From Pusillimonas sp. DMV24BSW_D (lineage in GTDB: Bacteria; Pseudomonadota; Gammaproteobacteria; Burkholderiales; Burkholderiaceae_B): a stretch of 64,000 nt of DNA. Location of the stretch: contig NZ_CP049990.1 in the NCBI RefSeq assembly GCF_011388195.1, forward strand, positions 372,001-436,000. The letters are read 5' to 3'. This document shows positions 1-10,098 of this stretch, one piece after another (position 1 is the first letter of the stretch; the number at the start of each line of letters is the position of its first letter). The notes beneath the pieces were generated by a model, which searched no databases, was not told where the DNA came from, and saw only the letters and a list, made by a program, of their open reading frames with translations. A program made the position numbers and the translations under genes.

Positions 1-1
1 T

Positions 2-715
2 GTTGCCGTTGTCACCGGAGGCAGTGCCGGCATTGGCGCCGAAATTGCGCATCAAATGCTGGATGCGGGTTATGAAGTCATTTCCATGGCACGCCGCGAC
101 CCCGAGTTCAGCCACCCAAAACTCACCAGTGTAAAAGTGGATTTGCTGGACGCCAAAGCCACCGAGCAGGCCAGCCGGGAAATTGCCAGCCAACACGGCG
201 TGACACATGTGGTTCACAACGCCGGCGTGATCTGGCCCAACCTGCTGCCCGATGTGAAACAGGAAGAGCTGCAGGGTCTGACGCAAATTCATTTGGGTGC
301 CGCCATTACGTTGGTGCAGGCGTGCCTGCCGCATATGGAATCACAGAATTTCGGGCGTATTGTGCTGATGTCGTCGCGTGGGGCACTGGGCCTGCCCACC
401 CGCACCGCCTATTCCGCCACCAAGGCAGGCATGGTGGGCATGGCCCGCACCTGGTCGCTGGAATTGGCGCCCAAAGGTATTACCGTGAACGTGGTGGCGC
501 CCGGCCCCATTCAAACCGATATGTTCTACGATGTGGTGCCCGCCGGCAGCGAGCGTGAACAAAACATTGCCAAAGGCATTCCCGTTCAACGCCTGGGGCG
601 CGCCGACGACGTGGCCCGCGCGGTCATGTTCTTTTCCGACCCGGCCAACAGTTTTATTACCGGGCAAACGTTGTATGTATGCGGCGGCGCCAGCGTTAGT
701 TCCGTTACGATTTAA
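2..715 (+). CDS. SDR-family oxidoreductase (5' end outside window)
   Basis: Classical short-chain dehydrogenase/reductase, NAD(P)-dependent. The reading frame is open from base 2 and already encodes the cofactor motif TGGSAGIG, so the true start lies before the window; an internal ATG at 56 would cut off the Rossmann glycines and is not the start. The HNAG motif and the catalytic YSATK (Y-x3-K) follow in the usual order, and the C-terminus has the typical SFITGQTLYVCGG. About 238 residues are visible of a usual ~250. The substrate cannot be told from sequence; FabG-like alcohol or ketone oxidoreductases are the nearest relatives. The MFS gene begins 74 bases downstream on the same strand, so the two may be co-transcribed. 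Confidence 0.9.
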   Translation, partial: VAVVTGGSAGIGAEIAHQMLDAGYEVISMARRDPEFSHPKLTSVKVDLLDAKATEQASREIASQHGVTHVVHNAGVIWPNLLPDVKQEELQGLTQIHLGAAITLVQACLPHMESQNFGRIVLMSSRGALGLPTRTAYSATKAGMVGMARTWSLELAPKGITVNVVAPGPIQTDMFYDVVPAGSEREQNIAKGIPVQRLGRADDVARAVMFFSDPANSFITGQTLYVCGGASVSSVTI

Positions 716-789
716 ATGAAGACGCGAATCTGCGCCGTCGTGCAAACAACTTGCAATAATGATGCGTCTGTTGATTCGAACCTGTTGGC

Positions 790-1986
790 ATGAAACCTAA
801 TTCCACCGAGCGGCGCAACGTACTGGTGCTGGCCAGCAGCCAAAGCCTGTTCACCATTACCACCATCACGGTCATGACGCTGGCCAGTGTCATTGGCCTG
901 AAGCTTAGCCCCGACCCGGATTTAGCGACACTGCCCATTGCCGTCATGATGCTGGCCACGGTGGTTACGACGCTGCCCGCTTCCTTGCTGATGAAGCGCA
1001 TCGGACGGCGCAACGGGTTCATGCTGGGTACATTCTGCGGCATTATTGGCAGCGCGCTCATGTTGCTGGGAACGGCGAAAACCTCGTTTTTCTACTTTTG
1101 TGCCGGCATGCTCATGATCGGCCTGTACCAAAGCTTCGCCATGTATTACCGATTTGCCGCAGCCGATGTGGCACGTGCCGAATTTCGCAGCCGCGCAGTG
1201 TCTTACGTGATGGCGGGCGGCGTGATCTCTGCCGTTATCGGTCCGTTGAACGCGCGATTTGCGCTGGATTGGCTGCCAAACGTCCCCATGGGGGGCCCTT
1301 TTCTGGTCACTACCGTTCTGGCCGTGGCCGCCACCGCACTGTTGCTCACCCTGCGCATTCCCGCCAACCCACCCGGCGAACCCATCAACGATGGGACCGC
1401 TACCCGCTCCCTTGCCACCATTGCCCGCGACGCCCGCTTTTTCCCCGCCATTGCGGGCAGCAGCATCTGCTTTTCTCTGATGACGCTGTACATGACGATC
1501 ACGCCGTTGGGCATGCAGGAGCAAGGCTTCAACATGGCCGCCATTACTATGGTGGTACAAAGCCAGGTGCTGGCCATGTTTATTCCCGCCTTTTTCACCG
1601 GTACGCTCATCGCCCGGCACGGCCTTCAACCCATTTTATGGATTGGCCTGGGGCTATTGAGTATCGCCATGGTCATCGGCGCACTGAGCCAGTCCGTGCC
1701 CGTCTACATGGCCTCACGCATTACATTGGGCATTGGCTGGAATTTTCTGTTTGTAGGCAGTGCAGTGTTGCTGTCGCAGACTCATCAGCCCGCCGAACGA
1801 GGTAAGGTTCAAGGGGTAAACGACCTAACCCTGTTCAGCCTGGTTACTTTAGGGTCGATCAGCGCCGCGGCACTGCTGCAACGGCTGGGCTGGAACGGCA
1901 TACACCTGGCATCGCTGATACCTTTGGCGCTTGTGGCCGTGTTACTGCTGCGTATGCGGTGGCGTGGCCAGCCAACTTCACACTAG
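790..1986 (+). CDS. MFS transporter
   Basis: A 398-residue polytopic membrane protein with about 12 hydrophobic helices in two halves and a central hydrophilic loop near residue 200, as expected for a major facilitator superfamily permease. The loop between helices 2 and 3 has the basic MFS-type pattern (LLMKRIGRRNGF, near residues 68-79). It belongs to the inner membrane and probably moves a small molecule by proton coupling; nothing in the sequence identifies the substrate. The SDR gene lies just upstream on the same strand. Its last four bases overlap the convergent higA gene, which leaves no room for a terminator between them. Confidence 0.88.
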   Translation: MKPNSTERRNVLVLASSQSLFTITTITVMTLASVIGLKLSPDPDLATLPIAVMMLATVVTTLPASLLMKRIGRRNGFMLGTFCGIIGSALMLLGTAKTSFFYFCAGMLMIGLYQSFAMYYRFAAADVARAEFRSRAVSYVMAGGVISAVIGPLNARFALDWLPNVPMGGPFLVTTVLAVAATALLLTLRIPANPPGEPINDGTATRSLATIARDARFFPAIAGSSICFSLMTLYMTITPLGMQEQGFNMAAITMVVQSQVLAMFIPAFFTGTLIARHGLQPILWIGLGLLSIAMVIGALSQSVPVYMASRITLGIGWNFLFVGSAVLLSQTHQPAERGKVQGVNDLTLFSLVTLGSISAAALLQRLGWNGIHLASLIPLALVAVLLLRMRWRGQPTSH

Positions 1987-2282
1987 GGGTGTTCGTGTTC
2001 AAGTGGTTGAATTTTAGCCAGAACATCACTTAGCGCGTCTTTTGCCCGAACCTGATCATAACTTAACTGCAGTCCGGTCCAGAACTCGTCAGAGGTGCCA
2101 AAATAACGAGACAGCCGCAAACCGGTATCAACAGTAATCGCGCGCTTCCCAGCAACAATTTCACCAATGCGCCGCTGAGGAACGCCGATCTCTTTCGCAA
2201 GCCGATACTGACTAATATGCATAGGCTTAAGAAACTCTTCCAGCAAAATTTCACCAGGAGTAGGATAAGGTACCGTACGCAT
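1983..2282 (-). CDS. higA: HigA-family antitoxin
   Basis: A 99-residue protein with an XRE-type helix-turn-helix (about residues 22-50, with YRLAKEIGVP and RIGEIVAGKRAIT) and the N-terminal P-x-P-GEILLEEFL motif diagnostic of HigA antitoxins. It should neutralise the HigB toxin encoded just upstream (gap of 14 bases) and repress the shared promoter. The order toxin then antitoxin is the normal one for higBA, the reverse of most type II systems. The gene ends convergently against the MFS transporter gene. Confidence 0.93.
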   Translation of the reverse strand: MRTVPYPTPGEILLEEFLKPMHISQYRLAKEIGVPQRRIGEIVAGKRAITVDTGLRLSRYFGTSDEFWTGLQLSYDQVRAKDALSDVLAKIQPLEHEHP

Positions 2283-2296
2283 GACTCATGACCTGT

Positions 2297-2575
2297 TTAG
2301 TGATAATCGACAATCTCGACCCGCTCAGCGTCGTGACCATTCCATATAAAACAGACACGCCACTGATTATTAATACGGATACTGTATTGACCCTTTCTGT
2401 TTCCTTTTAACTGCTCTAGGCGATTATTCGGCGGAATACGTAAGTCATCCAAGATGTTTGCCCGTTCCAACATGGCTAATTTGCGCATTGCAACGGTCTC
2501 AATATTCACAAACCGAGCAACACGAACACCATGGAACAACGCCTCGGTGTCCTGACAAACAAATGATTTAATCAT
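2297..2575 (-). CDS. higB: HigB-type (RelE superfamily) mRNA interferase toxin
   Basis: A 92-residue RelE/HigB family protein with the family features R-L-E-Q-L-KG and the C-terminal Q-W-R-V-C-F-x-W strand followed by VEIVDYH. HigB toxins cleave ribosome-bound mRNA. It is first gene of the higBA pair and looks intact: full length with the conserved C-terminal His. A short inverted repeat just upstream is the likely HigA operator. Confidence 0.93.
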   Translation of the reverse strand: MIKSFVCQDTEALFHGVRVARFVNIETVAMRKLAMLERANILDDLRIPPNNRLEQLKGNRKGQYSIRINNQWRVCFIWNGHDAERVEIVDYH

Positions 2576-2583
2576 CTAGTTAG

Positions 2584-2598
2584 TAACGCCTTTCGTTA
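2584..2598. promoter_or_regulatory. Putative HigA operator
   Basis: Inverted repeat TAACG-CCTTT-CGTTA begins 9 bases upstream of the higB start codon on the minus strand. Position and symmetry fit autoregulation by HigA. No biochemical support; 5-bp arms can occur by chance. Confidence 0.4.
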
Positions 2599-2659
2599 GT
2601 ATCGCACAGCAATAGTAATAACATCAACAACTATGAACGTTATTACAAAATAAATATTT

Positions 2660-3376
2660 TTAACGCAGCTGATACTCAAACGTGCTAACCACGCGCAGGC
2701 GCTTTACTTGCGAGGAAGGGTCGTCGTAATCAACGCCTTCACCGAAGATTTGAATGACACCCTGGTTGGCGTATTTCAAGGGGCCTAGCGAGGCCCCGGC
2801 GTCAGAGGCGAATTTTTCTGCTTGTTCGCGGGCATTATTCGTGGCTTCTTCCAGCAAAGGCGATTTGTGGTCGTTAAAGCCACGCAGCTGGTATTGCGGC
2901 CCCATGCCACCCTCAATGACCAGGCCCTCCTGAATTAACGGGTCGACCCCAAGGGCAGCGGCGGAAACCAGATCAACGCGCGGCGTTTTCACCAGAACCT
3001 GCCCGGTACCGGTATAGCGGAAGGGCTGATCTGAAGCGGCGTATTCACGCGAATAAACGTCTTGCACTTGCAAGGGGCGCACTTCCACTTCTTCGTTGGT
3101 AAAGCCCTGGTCTTTCAGAAACGCCACAACCTTTTCGCGGTCGGCCGACAAGGCGCGCTGCACAGCGCCGAAGTCGTTATCGGCGCGGCGAAAAGTTAAC
3201 AGCCATGAGGCGTAATCGCTTTTTACCTGAGCTTCAGCCAGGCCTTTTACCACCACGGTTCGGTCGGCCATGCGAAAGCGCTCCAGCCCTTTGCCGACTG
3301 ACCAACCACCGGCAGCGGTACCCGCCGCAACAGCAACCAGAATAACCAATGCCAAAAGTATTGTTGACGCGCGCAT
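2660..3376 (-). CDS. SIMPL (DUF541) domain periplasmic protein
   Basis: 238 residues with an N-terminal hydrophobic signal or anchor (about residues 5-25, rich in A, V and G) and a SIMPL/DUF541 domain: the D-R-T-V-V-V-KG-x-A start, V-E-V-R-P at the middle and the ATNNAREQAEKFA helix near the C-terminus are typical. The family (E. coli YggE is one member) is periplasmic or membrane-anchored and linked in some species to oxidative stress tolerance; the biochemical role is unknown. It lies downstream of the oxoprolinase operon, 133 bases away, and may have its own promoter. Confidence 0.88.
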   Translation of the reverse strand: MRASTILLALVILVAVAAGTAAGGWSVGKGLERFRMADRTVVVKGLAEAQVKSDYASWLLTFRRADNDFGAVQRALSADREKVVAFLKDQGFTNEEVEVRPLQVQDVYSREYAASDQPFRYTGTGQVLVKTPRVDLVSAAALGVDPLIQEGLVIEGGMGPQYQLRGFNDHKSPLLEEATNNAREQAEKFASDAGASLGPLKYANQGVIQIFGEGVDYDDPSSQVKRLRVVSTFEYQLR

Positions 3377-3509
3377 GCCTTTCCCCGATTTTGTAAATTA
3401 GGCAAAGGGTACTGCGCGCGCACCGGTTACGCAATAACGTAAATGCACGAAAAAGCCCGCGCTGGGCAGGCACCATCGTAGCCTTAGCACATAAAGCCAA
3501 TACAACGCA

Positions 3510-6500
3510 TTATGGCGCGCCGAACCCGCCGCCTCCCGGGGTCAGAATCTCAAAGCAATCACCCACCCCCAATTCCGCGCTGTCGGCGTGCTTCATTTCT
3601 TCGACCCGGCCGTCGGCGCGAATCACGCGGCTTTCACCTTTGGCGCCTGGTTGCGCCCCCGCCGCGCCAAACGCCGGGTGAATCCAGCCGTTGGCCAACA
3701 GGGACACCGTCATCGGCTCTAAAAAGCGCAGCGTACGAATACCGCCGTCACCGCCTTTCCAACGCCCCGCCCCACCCGAGCCCCGGCGAATTTCATAGCG
3801 CTCCAGGCGCACAGGGAAACGCAACTCCAGCACTTCGGGGTCCGTCATACGCGAATTGGTCATCTGGGTTTGCACTACCGATGTGCCGTTGAACCCTTCC
3901 GTTAATTGTCCGTTTTCATCAAACCGCGCGCCGGCACCGGCGCCGCCGGACACGGTTTCATAATATTGGTACTCGTCATTGCCGAAGGTAACGTTGTTCA
4001 TGGTGGGCTGGCTACCCGCATTCACACCCATGGCACCGTACAAGGCATTGGTTACGCAGGTTGAGGTTTCCACATTGCCCGCCACCACCGCCGCCGGATA
4101 ACTGGGATTCAGCATGGAATCGTCGGGCACAATCAGCGTAATGGGTTTCAGGCCACCGGCGTTAATGGGGATATCGTCATCGATCATGGTGCGGAACACA
4201 TACAACACAGCGGCGGTAGTCACTGCACGCGGCGCATTGAAGTTATTCGGCAACTGCCCCGACGTGCCCGTGAAATCCACCGTGGCGCTGCGATTGGCAT
4301 GATCCACCGTTAGCTTCACCTCAACCTTGGCGCCGTTGTCCAGTTGCTGGGTGAAAACCCCGTCTTTCAGGCGGGCAATCGCACGACGCACTGACTCTTC
4401 CGCATTATCCTGCACATGCTGCATGTAGGCATGAACAACGTCCAGACCAAACGCGTCAACCATTTTCAGCAACTCTTCGCGGCCTTTTTCGTTGGCAGCA
4501 ATTTGCGCGCGCAAGTCGGCCATATTCTGGTCGATATTCCGCGCAGGGTAAGGCGCGTTGGCCAGCAAATCGCGGAATTCCTGCTCGCGTAAGCGCCCGC
4601 CTTCCACTAGCCGGAAGTTGGTAATGAGCACTCCTTCTTCGTCGATGTTCGTGGAGTTCGCCGGCATGGAGCCGGGCGTTAGGCCGCCGATATCGGCATG
4701 GTGCCCGCGCGAACCCACGTAAAACAGAATATCTTTGCCTTGTGCATCGAACACCGGGGTCACGACCGTAACGTCGGGCAAATGCGTGCCGCCGGCGTAC
4801 GGGTTATTCAACACGTACACGTCGCCGGGGCGCAGCTGCCCTTCGTTCGACGCCATAATGGCCTGAATACTGGCACTCATGGAACCCAGATGCACCGGAA
4901 TATGTGGCGCATTAGCCACCAGGTCGCCCGTGGCATCAAAGATGGCGCAGGAAAAATCCAGACGCTCTTTAATGTTGACCGAATACGACGTGTTCTGTAA
5001 CCGGTAACCCATCTGTTCTGCAATCGACATGAACAGATTATTGAAGATCTCCAGCATCACCGGGTCGGCCTGCGTGCCAATGGCGTAACGCTGCGGCCTT
5101 GGTACGGCGCGGTCGAGCACAATATCACCGCGCTGGGTAATGGTGGCGCGCCAACCGGGGTCGATTAACGTGGTGGCATTGGCATCGGTAATAATGGCCG
5201 GCCCCAGCAACACGTCGTTTACACGCAAATCGGCGCTGCGGTACAGCGGACAATCGCGCAACGCGCCTTCCGTGTGAATGCGCACGGTGTCGAACGCTTC
5301 GGGCTTTTCCCCTTGCCCACGCGATGCTTTAACAAACACGCCGGCGGCCTGACCGGACTCATCGCCAATCGCTTCAGCCACCACTTTTTCAATCACCAGG
5401 CGACGATCGGGCATTAAGAATGAAAAGCGCATGGAATAGGCTTTTTCAAACGCCGAACGCATCGACGCAGTGTTATCAAGCGCCACCGGTAACGACGTAT
5501 CGGTCCCCTCATAGCGCAAGTAAAAACGTCGTTCAACCCGAATATGGTCGGGCGAAATATGCTGCTCAAGCAATTCGTCACGTGCCTTGGCCGACAATTC
5601 ATTTAACACCAGGCGCGCCTGTGCTTCGCCGTCTTCGTCCCACACCGCTTCAATGGAGCGCTCGCGAATCGCGGTTGACGCCGCCAAACCCATGCCATAG
5701 GCCGACAACACACCGGCCAGCGGGTGTACCAGCACACGCGGCATCCCCAATGCGTCAGCCACACGGCAGGCGTGCTGGCCGCCCGCACCCCCAAAAGTGG
5801 TCAACGTATAGCGCGTAATATCGTAGCCGCGCTGCACGGAAATCTGTTTAATGGCGTTAGCCATATTCGACACGGCAATATTCAAAAAGCCTTCAGCCAA
5901 TTGCTCAGGTGTAGTGGGCTTGCCCGTTTCTTTCGACACTGTTTCAGCCAACTGGGCAAAGCGCTGCTTCACAATATCAACATCCAGCGGCTCATTGGCA
6001 TTCGGGCCAAACACCGATGGAAAATGCTGCGGTTGAATGCGCCCCAGCATCACGTTGGCGTCGGTCACCGTTAACGGACCACCACGCCGATAACACGCCG
6101 GTCCAGGGTTGGCCCCGGCCGACTCAGGCCCCACACGCAAGCGCGTGCCGTCGAATTGCAGAATAGACCCCCCACCGGCGGCCACAGTATGAATGCTCAT
6201 CATGGGCGCACGAATGCGCACACCGGCAACCAAGGTATCGAACGCCCGTTCATAATCGCCCGCGTAGTGCGACACATCGGTAGAAGTGCCGCCCATATCG
6301 AAACCAATCACGCGGTCGAATCCAGCGGCTTCCGACACGCCGGCCATACCCACAATCCCGCCGGCAGGGCCGGACAACACCGAATCCTTGCCCTGGAAAG
6401 TATGCGCGTCGGTGAGCCCGCCGCTGGACTGCATGAACTGCAGGCGCACGCCCGGCAGAGCCGACGCCACACGATCGACATAGCGACGCAACACCGGCGA

Positions 6501-7178
6501 CAGATAAGCGTCCACCACGGTTGTATCGCCTCGCGCCACATAGCGAATCAGGGGGGACACTTCGTGCGATACCGACACCTGGGTGAAACCGATTTCACGC
6601 GCCAACAGGCCCAGGCGGCGTTCATGATCGGGGTTGCGATAGCCGTGCATTAAAGCAATGGCCACGGCACGCACACCGGTATTGAAGACCGCTTGCAATT
6701 GAGCGCGTGCAGCGGCTTCATCCAACGCCACCACGACTTCGCCCTGCGCATCCAGCCGCTCGTCGACTTCCACCACGGTTTCATACAACAGTTCGGGCAA
6801 GATAATTTCCCGGGCGAACAGGCGAGGCCGGTTCTGGTAGGCAATGCGCAATGCATCACGAAACCCTTTGGAAACGAACAGCGCCAACCGCTCACCCTTG
6901 CGCTCCAGCAAAGCATTCGTGGCCACAGTCGTACCCATCTTGACCACATCAATCTTTTCAGCCGGTACGGTTTCACCGGGTTGCACGCCCAACAAGCGAC
7001 GAATCCCTTCCACCGCTGCGTCATCGTACTGTTCCGGGTTTTCAGAAAGCAGTTTGGCGGTCACTATTTCGCCGTCAGGTCGGCGCGCCACAATATCGGT
7101 AAAGGTACCGCCCCGATCAATCCAAAACTGCCAGCGCTCTTTGCCTACGGGTTCATTTGTTGCAGAAACGTTATTCAC
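3510..7178 (-). CDS. Fused hydantoinase/5-oxoprolinase (HyuA-HyuB)
   Basis: 1222 residues carrying both subunits of the ATP-dependent hydantoinase/oxoprolinase family in one chain: a HyuA-like half (Hydant_A_N then hydantoinase A, residues 1 to about 690) and a HyuB half (about 705-1222). The phosphate-binding signatures IDRGGTFTD (residues 20-28) and DMGGTSTD (294-301) are present, and the C-terminus ends in the glycine-rich [17 protein letters not shown]. Length and the LERKGER/RGFRD-like block (here KGFRD) are closest to eukaryotic-type 5-oxoprolinase, which opens 5-oxoproline to glutamate with ATP. N-methylhydantoinase-type substrates remain possible. It is the last enzyme gene of an operon that begins with a Liv importer, 23 bases after the 2Fe-2S gene, so the imported compound is a probable precursor of its substrate. 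Confidence 0.9.
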   Translation of the reverse strand: MNNVSATNEPVGKERWQFWIDRGGTFTDIVARRPDGEIVTAKLLSENPEQYDDAAVEGIRRLLGVQPGETVPAEKIDVVKMGTTVATNALLERKGERLALFVSKGFRDALRIAYQNRPRLFAREIILPELLYETVVEVDERLDAQGEVVVALDEAAARAQLQAVFNTGVRAVAIALMHGYRNPDHERRLGLLAREIGFTQVSVSHEVSPLIRYVARGDTTVVDAYLSPVLRRYVDRVASALPGVRLQFMQSSGGLTDAHTFQGKDSVLSGPAGGIVGMAGVSEAAGFDRVIGFDMGGTSTDVSHYAGDYERAFDTLVAGVRIRAPMMSIHTVAAGGGSILQFDGTRLRVGPESAGANPGPACYRRGGPLTVTDANVMLGRIQPQHFPSVFGPNANEPLDVDIVKQRFAQLAETVSKETGKPTTPEQLAEGFLNIAVSNMANAIKQISVQRGYDITRYTLTTFGGAGGQHACRVADALGMPRVLVHPLAGVLSAYGMGLAASTAIRERSIEAVWDEDGEAQARLVLNELSAKARDELLEQHISPDHIRVERRFYLRYEGTDTSLPVALDNTASMRSAFEKAYSMRFSFLMPDRRLVIEKVVAEAIGDESGQAAGVFVKASRGQGEKPEAFDTVRIHTEGALRDCPLYRSADLRVNDVLLGPAIITDANATTLIDPGWRATITQRGDIVLDRAVPRPQRYAIGTQADPVMLEIFNNLFMSIAEQMGYRLQNTSYSVNIKERLDFSCAIFDATGDLVANAPHIPVHLGSMSASIQAIMASNEGQLRPGDVYVLNNPYAGGTHLPDVTVVTPVFDAQGKDILFYVGSRGHHADIGGLTPGSMPANSTNIDEEGVLITNFRLVEGGRLREQEFRDLLANAPYPARNIDQNMADLRAQIAANEKGREELLKMVDAFGLDVVHAYMQHVQDNAEESVRRAIARLKDGVFTQQLDNGAKVEVKLTVDHANRSATVDFTGTSGQLPNNFNAPRAVTTAAVLYVFRTMIDDDIPINAGGLKPITLIVPDDSMLNPSYPAAVVAGNVETSTCVTNALYGAMGVNAGSQPTMNNVTFGNDEYQYYETVSGGAGAGARFDENGQLTEGFNGTSVVQTQMTNSRMTDPEVLELRFPVRLERYEIRRGSGGAGRWKGGDGGIRTLRFLEPMTVSLLANGWIHPAFGAAGAQPGAKGESRVIRADGRVEEMKHADSAELGVGDCFEILTPGGGGFGAP

Positions 7179-7201
7179 TGTGCTGATCTTTTTATTAAGT
7201 T

Positions 7202-7594
7202 TTATTCGTCGATATCCAGGCGCTCCTTCACGGGCGCAATTTCAGAGACCAGATCGCGAATCCGACTCTTGTTGTGCAAAGGCGCCACTTCGTGCTCCAC
7301 GCCGGGTTTCATGCGCGCAATACAGGCATACACCACCTTGCCGTCGAACTCCATCATGCATTCTTTACACGCGTTGGCATTAATACAGGAATAGCGAACC
7401 GCCAACGAATCGTCCAGGTGTTCACGCACCCAGCGCAAACCGTCCAGCAAGGAGTCCGCCGCACCGTCGGGCAATTCATAGCGTTGTGTAACGGTTTCAC
7501 CTTTACCCACACCGCGTTTCACATTCAGCACAATTGTTTTGTTGCTTGATTCAGTCATCGTTATCTCGCTCATTCGCGGGCTGTCGCCCAACAT
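7202..7594 (-). CDS. 2Fe-2S protein related to the SdhB/FrdB N-terminal domain
   Basis: 130 residues resembling only the N-terminal plant-ferredoxin-like domain of succinate dehydrogenase/fumarate reductase iron-sulfur subunits. Cysteines 70, 76, 79 and 91 form C-x5-C-x2-C-x11-C, one residue longer in the first loop than the usual SdhB pattern. The 3Fe-4S/4Fe-4S C-terminal domain found in ~230-residue SdhB proteins is missing. The start is set at 7594 because the upstream flavoprotein stop and this ATG overlap as TAATG; in-frame ATGs at 7573 and 7558 are alternatives. It should accept electrons from the flavoprotein next to it; the onward acceptor is unknown. Confidence 0.82.
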   Translation of the reverse strand: MLGDSPRMSEITMTESSNKTIVLNVKRGVGKGETVTQRYELPDGAADSLLDGLRWVREHLDDSLAVRYSCINANACKECMMEFDGKVVYACIARMKPGVEHEVAPLHNKSRIRDLVSEIAPVKERLDIDE

Positions 7595-9336
7595 TATTCC
7601 GCCGGAACAGCCACTTCCTCAGCCTGATCTTGCGGCAAGCGCTCCACCGGGCGCTGGGTAACCGTCCACTGACCGTCCCGATAAGCCAGAACCTGATTCA
7701 ACACCCAGGCATCATCCATGGCCGGGAAATCTTCACGCTGATGCGCACCGCGGCTTTCCTTGCGATTCAACGCACATTGCGTAACAGCTTCGGCCACCAG
7801 CAGCATATTGCGCAAATCCAGGGAATCAATTTGAACTGGATCTTGCGGGCCGTTACCGGCCAGCGGCAAGGCGTCTACCTCAACACGCAACGCAGCCAGT
7901 TCCTTTTGCGCCTGCCCCAGCCCTTCCTGCGTGCGGAACGGACCCACATAGTTTTGCATCGTGGCTTGCAAGCGGGCAATTAAAGCCGCCACATTCGGCC
8001 GCTTCGCCTTCGCATTGGGTGCAGCCTGCAACGCACTCAACAGGGGCTCGGCCAGAGCTTCGATATCCGCACGCGCCAATGCAGCATTCGACTGCGCATA
8101 CGCCGAGGCCGCACGACCGGCCTGCAAACCAAAGGTAATGGCTTCGGTAATGGCATTGCCCGACAAACGGTTAGCGCCATTGGCACCGCCCACGGCCTCG
8201 CCGGCGGCGAACAGGCCCGGCACATCGGTACTCATATCCACATTCACACGCACGCCACCCATGTGATAGTGCGCAATCGGGGCCACCTCGATCGGGCCTT
8301 TGGTAAGGTCGATACCGTTGTCGGCCAGCTTCTTGATAATCGGCCCGAACGCCTCACGCAACTTTTCTTCCGGCACGTGCTCGAAACTTAAATACGCACC
8401 GCCCGCAGGCGAACCCCGCCCCGCTTCAACCTCTTTCATAATGGCGTAAGTAGCGGCGTCGCGCGTAACGGTATAGCCTTTATTTTCGCCCTGATGCCCG
8501 TACTTTTCCACGAACTCTTCACCCAGGCCGTTCAACAGGCGCCCACCCAGCTTATAGCGGAAGGGGTCCCACATAATGGGGTCGAAACCCACCAAACGCG
8601 GGGCCAAATGCCCAATGGGGAAAAACTGCACGAACTCCATGTCGAGCAACTCGGCCCCGGCACGCGCGGCCAGCGCGTAACCGTCGCCCCCCATATTCAG
8701 CGAAGCGCTATTGCGCTTGTAAAGGCGGGTTAAACCGCCGGTCGCCACAATAACCGAACCAGCGTTAATAACCAGAATATCGCCGGTGGTTAGATGCAGA
8801 GCCACCGCACCCACCACCCGGCCGTCTTTCACCAACAGGTCGACCACCAGAATATCGCCCAAGCGTGCGATGTCATCATGTTTGGCCACTTGCGTACGCA
8901 GGGTTTTCGCCACCGCCGGGCCGGTATTCAGGTAATCGACATAAACACAACGGGGGCGATCGTGGCCGGGCGCCTGCGTTTGAGCCATATGGCCGTCTTT
9001 ACGGGCCCAACCGGTTCCCCAGCTGTCCATTAAACGAATCGATTCCACCCCGTTTTCGCACAGAAAGCGCGCCAACGATTCACTGCATAAACCCCGCCCC
9101 GCTTTCAGCGTATCGGCATAATGAAAGCGCCAATCGTCGGGCGTCTGCTCACCCAGTGCTGCCGCAACCGTCATTTGCGCCATAATCGTGGCGCCGCCGC
9201 GGCCAATCAGGCTGCGGTCAACCAACATGGTCTTGCGCCCTTCATTCGACGCGGCAATGGCCGCGCTCATGCCCGCCCCGCCCGCACCGACAATCAGCAC
9301 ATCGGTTTCAAGGTGTTGAATATGTCCAGAACTCAT
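7594..9336 (-). CDS. FAD-dependent oxidoreductase, SdhA/FrdA-like flavoprotein
   Basis: 580 residues with the succinate dehydrogenase/fumarate reductase flavoprotein fold: FAD-binding GAGGAG (17-22), HYHMGG (356-361), GANRLSGN (387-394) and a C-terminal ESRGAHQREDFP. The histidine that carries covalent FAD in SdhA is absent (the segment reads RGGATIMAQ), so FAD is probably bound non-covalently as in L-aspartate oxidase or AprA. It pairs with the small 2Fe-2S protein encoded next (1-base overlap) and overlaps the LivF gene by 4 bases. There is no membrane-anchor subunit nearby, so this is not respiratory complex II. Probable role: oxidation or reduction of an imported carboxylate before or after the oxoprolinase step; substrate unknown. 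Confidence 0.87.
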   Translation of the reverse strand: MSSGHIQHLETDVLIVGAGGAGMSAAIAASNEGRKTMLVDRSLIGRGGATIMAQMTVAAALGEQTPDDWRFHYADTLKAGRGLCSESLARFLCENGVESIRLMDSWGTGWARKDGHMAQTQAPGHDRPRCVYVDYLNTGPAVAKTLRTQVAKHDDIARLGDILVVDLLVKDGRVVGAVALHLTTGDILVINAGSVIVATGGLTRLYKRNSASLNMGGDGYALAARAGAELLDMEFVQFFPIGHLAPRLVGFDPIMWDPFRYKLGGRLLNGLGEEFVEKYGHQGENKGYTVTRDAATYAIMKEVEAGRGSPAGGAYLSFEHVPEEKLREAFGPIIKKLADNGIDLTKGPIEVAPIAHYHMGGVRVNVDMSTDVPGLFAAGEAVGGANGANRLSGNAITEAITFGLQAGRAASAYAQSNAALARADIEALAEPLLSALQAAPNAKAKRPNVAALIARLQATMQNYVGPFRTQEGLGQAQKELAALRVEVDALPLAGNGPQDPVQIDSLDLRNMLLVAEAVTQCALNRKESRGAHQREDFPAMDDAWVLNQVLAYRDGQWTVTQRPVERLPQDQAEEVAVPAE

Positions 9337-10064
9337 GCAGCCCCCAAATAAGCTTTTTGTACCGCTGGGTCGGCCGACAACTGTGCCGCCGTTCCCGAAA
9401 TAATCACATGACCATGCTGTAATACATAAGCACGGTCGGCCAGTTCAAGCGCAATGCGCGCGTTTTGTTCAACCAGCAAAATAGTTTGCCCCGCCGCTTT
9501 CCAGCGGAATAAAACCTGATAAACCATATCGACAAACCGGGGCGACAAACCCATAGAGGGTTCGTCGATACATACCAGCTTGCCGCGTCGCAACCAGGCC
9601 CGGCCCAATGCCAGCATCTGTTGTTCACCGCCCGAAAGTGTACCCGCTGCCTGACGCCGTCGCTCGGCCAGACGCGGAAACGACGTGAAAACTTCGTGCA
9701 AATCGCGCTCAATCGCTTCTTTTTCATGGCGACGCGGATACGCGCCCATTAGCAGGTTTTCATACACCGACATTTCAGGGAAAACCCGGCGCCCCTCGGG
9801 CACGCTGGCCACCCCCAGGTCGATTACATCGGGCGACGACAAACCCTGTATTTCCCGTCCCTCCAAAATAATGCGACCTTTGGAAGGTGAAACCAACCCA
9901 AGCACAGACTTAAGCGTAGTCGATTTTCCTGAGGCATTGCCACCCAGTACCGACACCACCTCGCCTTTTTGCATGGTTAAGTTCACGTCGAACAAAGCCT
10001 GCACAGCGCCATAATGAACGTCGATGTTTTCAAGTTGCAGAAAAGGCGTTTGTGAAGAAGTCAT
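9333..10064 (-). CDS. Branched-chain amino acid-type ABC transporter ATPase (LivF-like)
   Basis: 243 residues from the ATG at 10064 (a GTG at 10076 is possible). Walker A reads GGNASGKST rather than the common GRNGAGKT, followed by the signature LSGGEQQMLALGRAW and the Walker B aspartate in VCIDEPSMGL. LivF-type ATPases energise import of amino acids, amides, urea or aromatic acids with LivG and the LivH/LivM permeases. The 3' end overlaps the flavoprotein gene by 4 bases, which supports one transcript for importer and enzymes. Confidence 0.9.
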   Translation of the reverse strand: MTSSQTPFLQLENIDVHYGAVQALFDVNLTMQKGEVVSVLGGNASGKSTTLKSVLGLVSPSKGRIILEGREIQGLSSPDVIDLGVASVPEGRRVFPEMSVYENLLMGAYPRRHEKEAIERDLHEVFTSFPRLAERRRQAAGTLSGGEQQMLALGRAWLRRGKLVCIDEPSMGLSPRFVDMVYQVLFRWKAAGQTILLVEQNARIALELADRAYVLQHGHVIISGTAAQLSADPAVQKAYLGAA

Positions 10065-10098
10065 TGAAAGAGTCACGATTTAAAGAAGCAACAATCTG

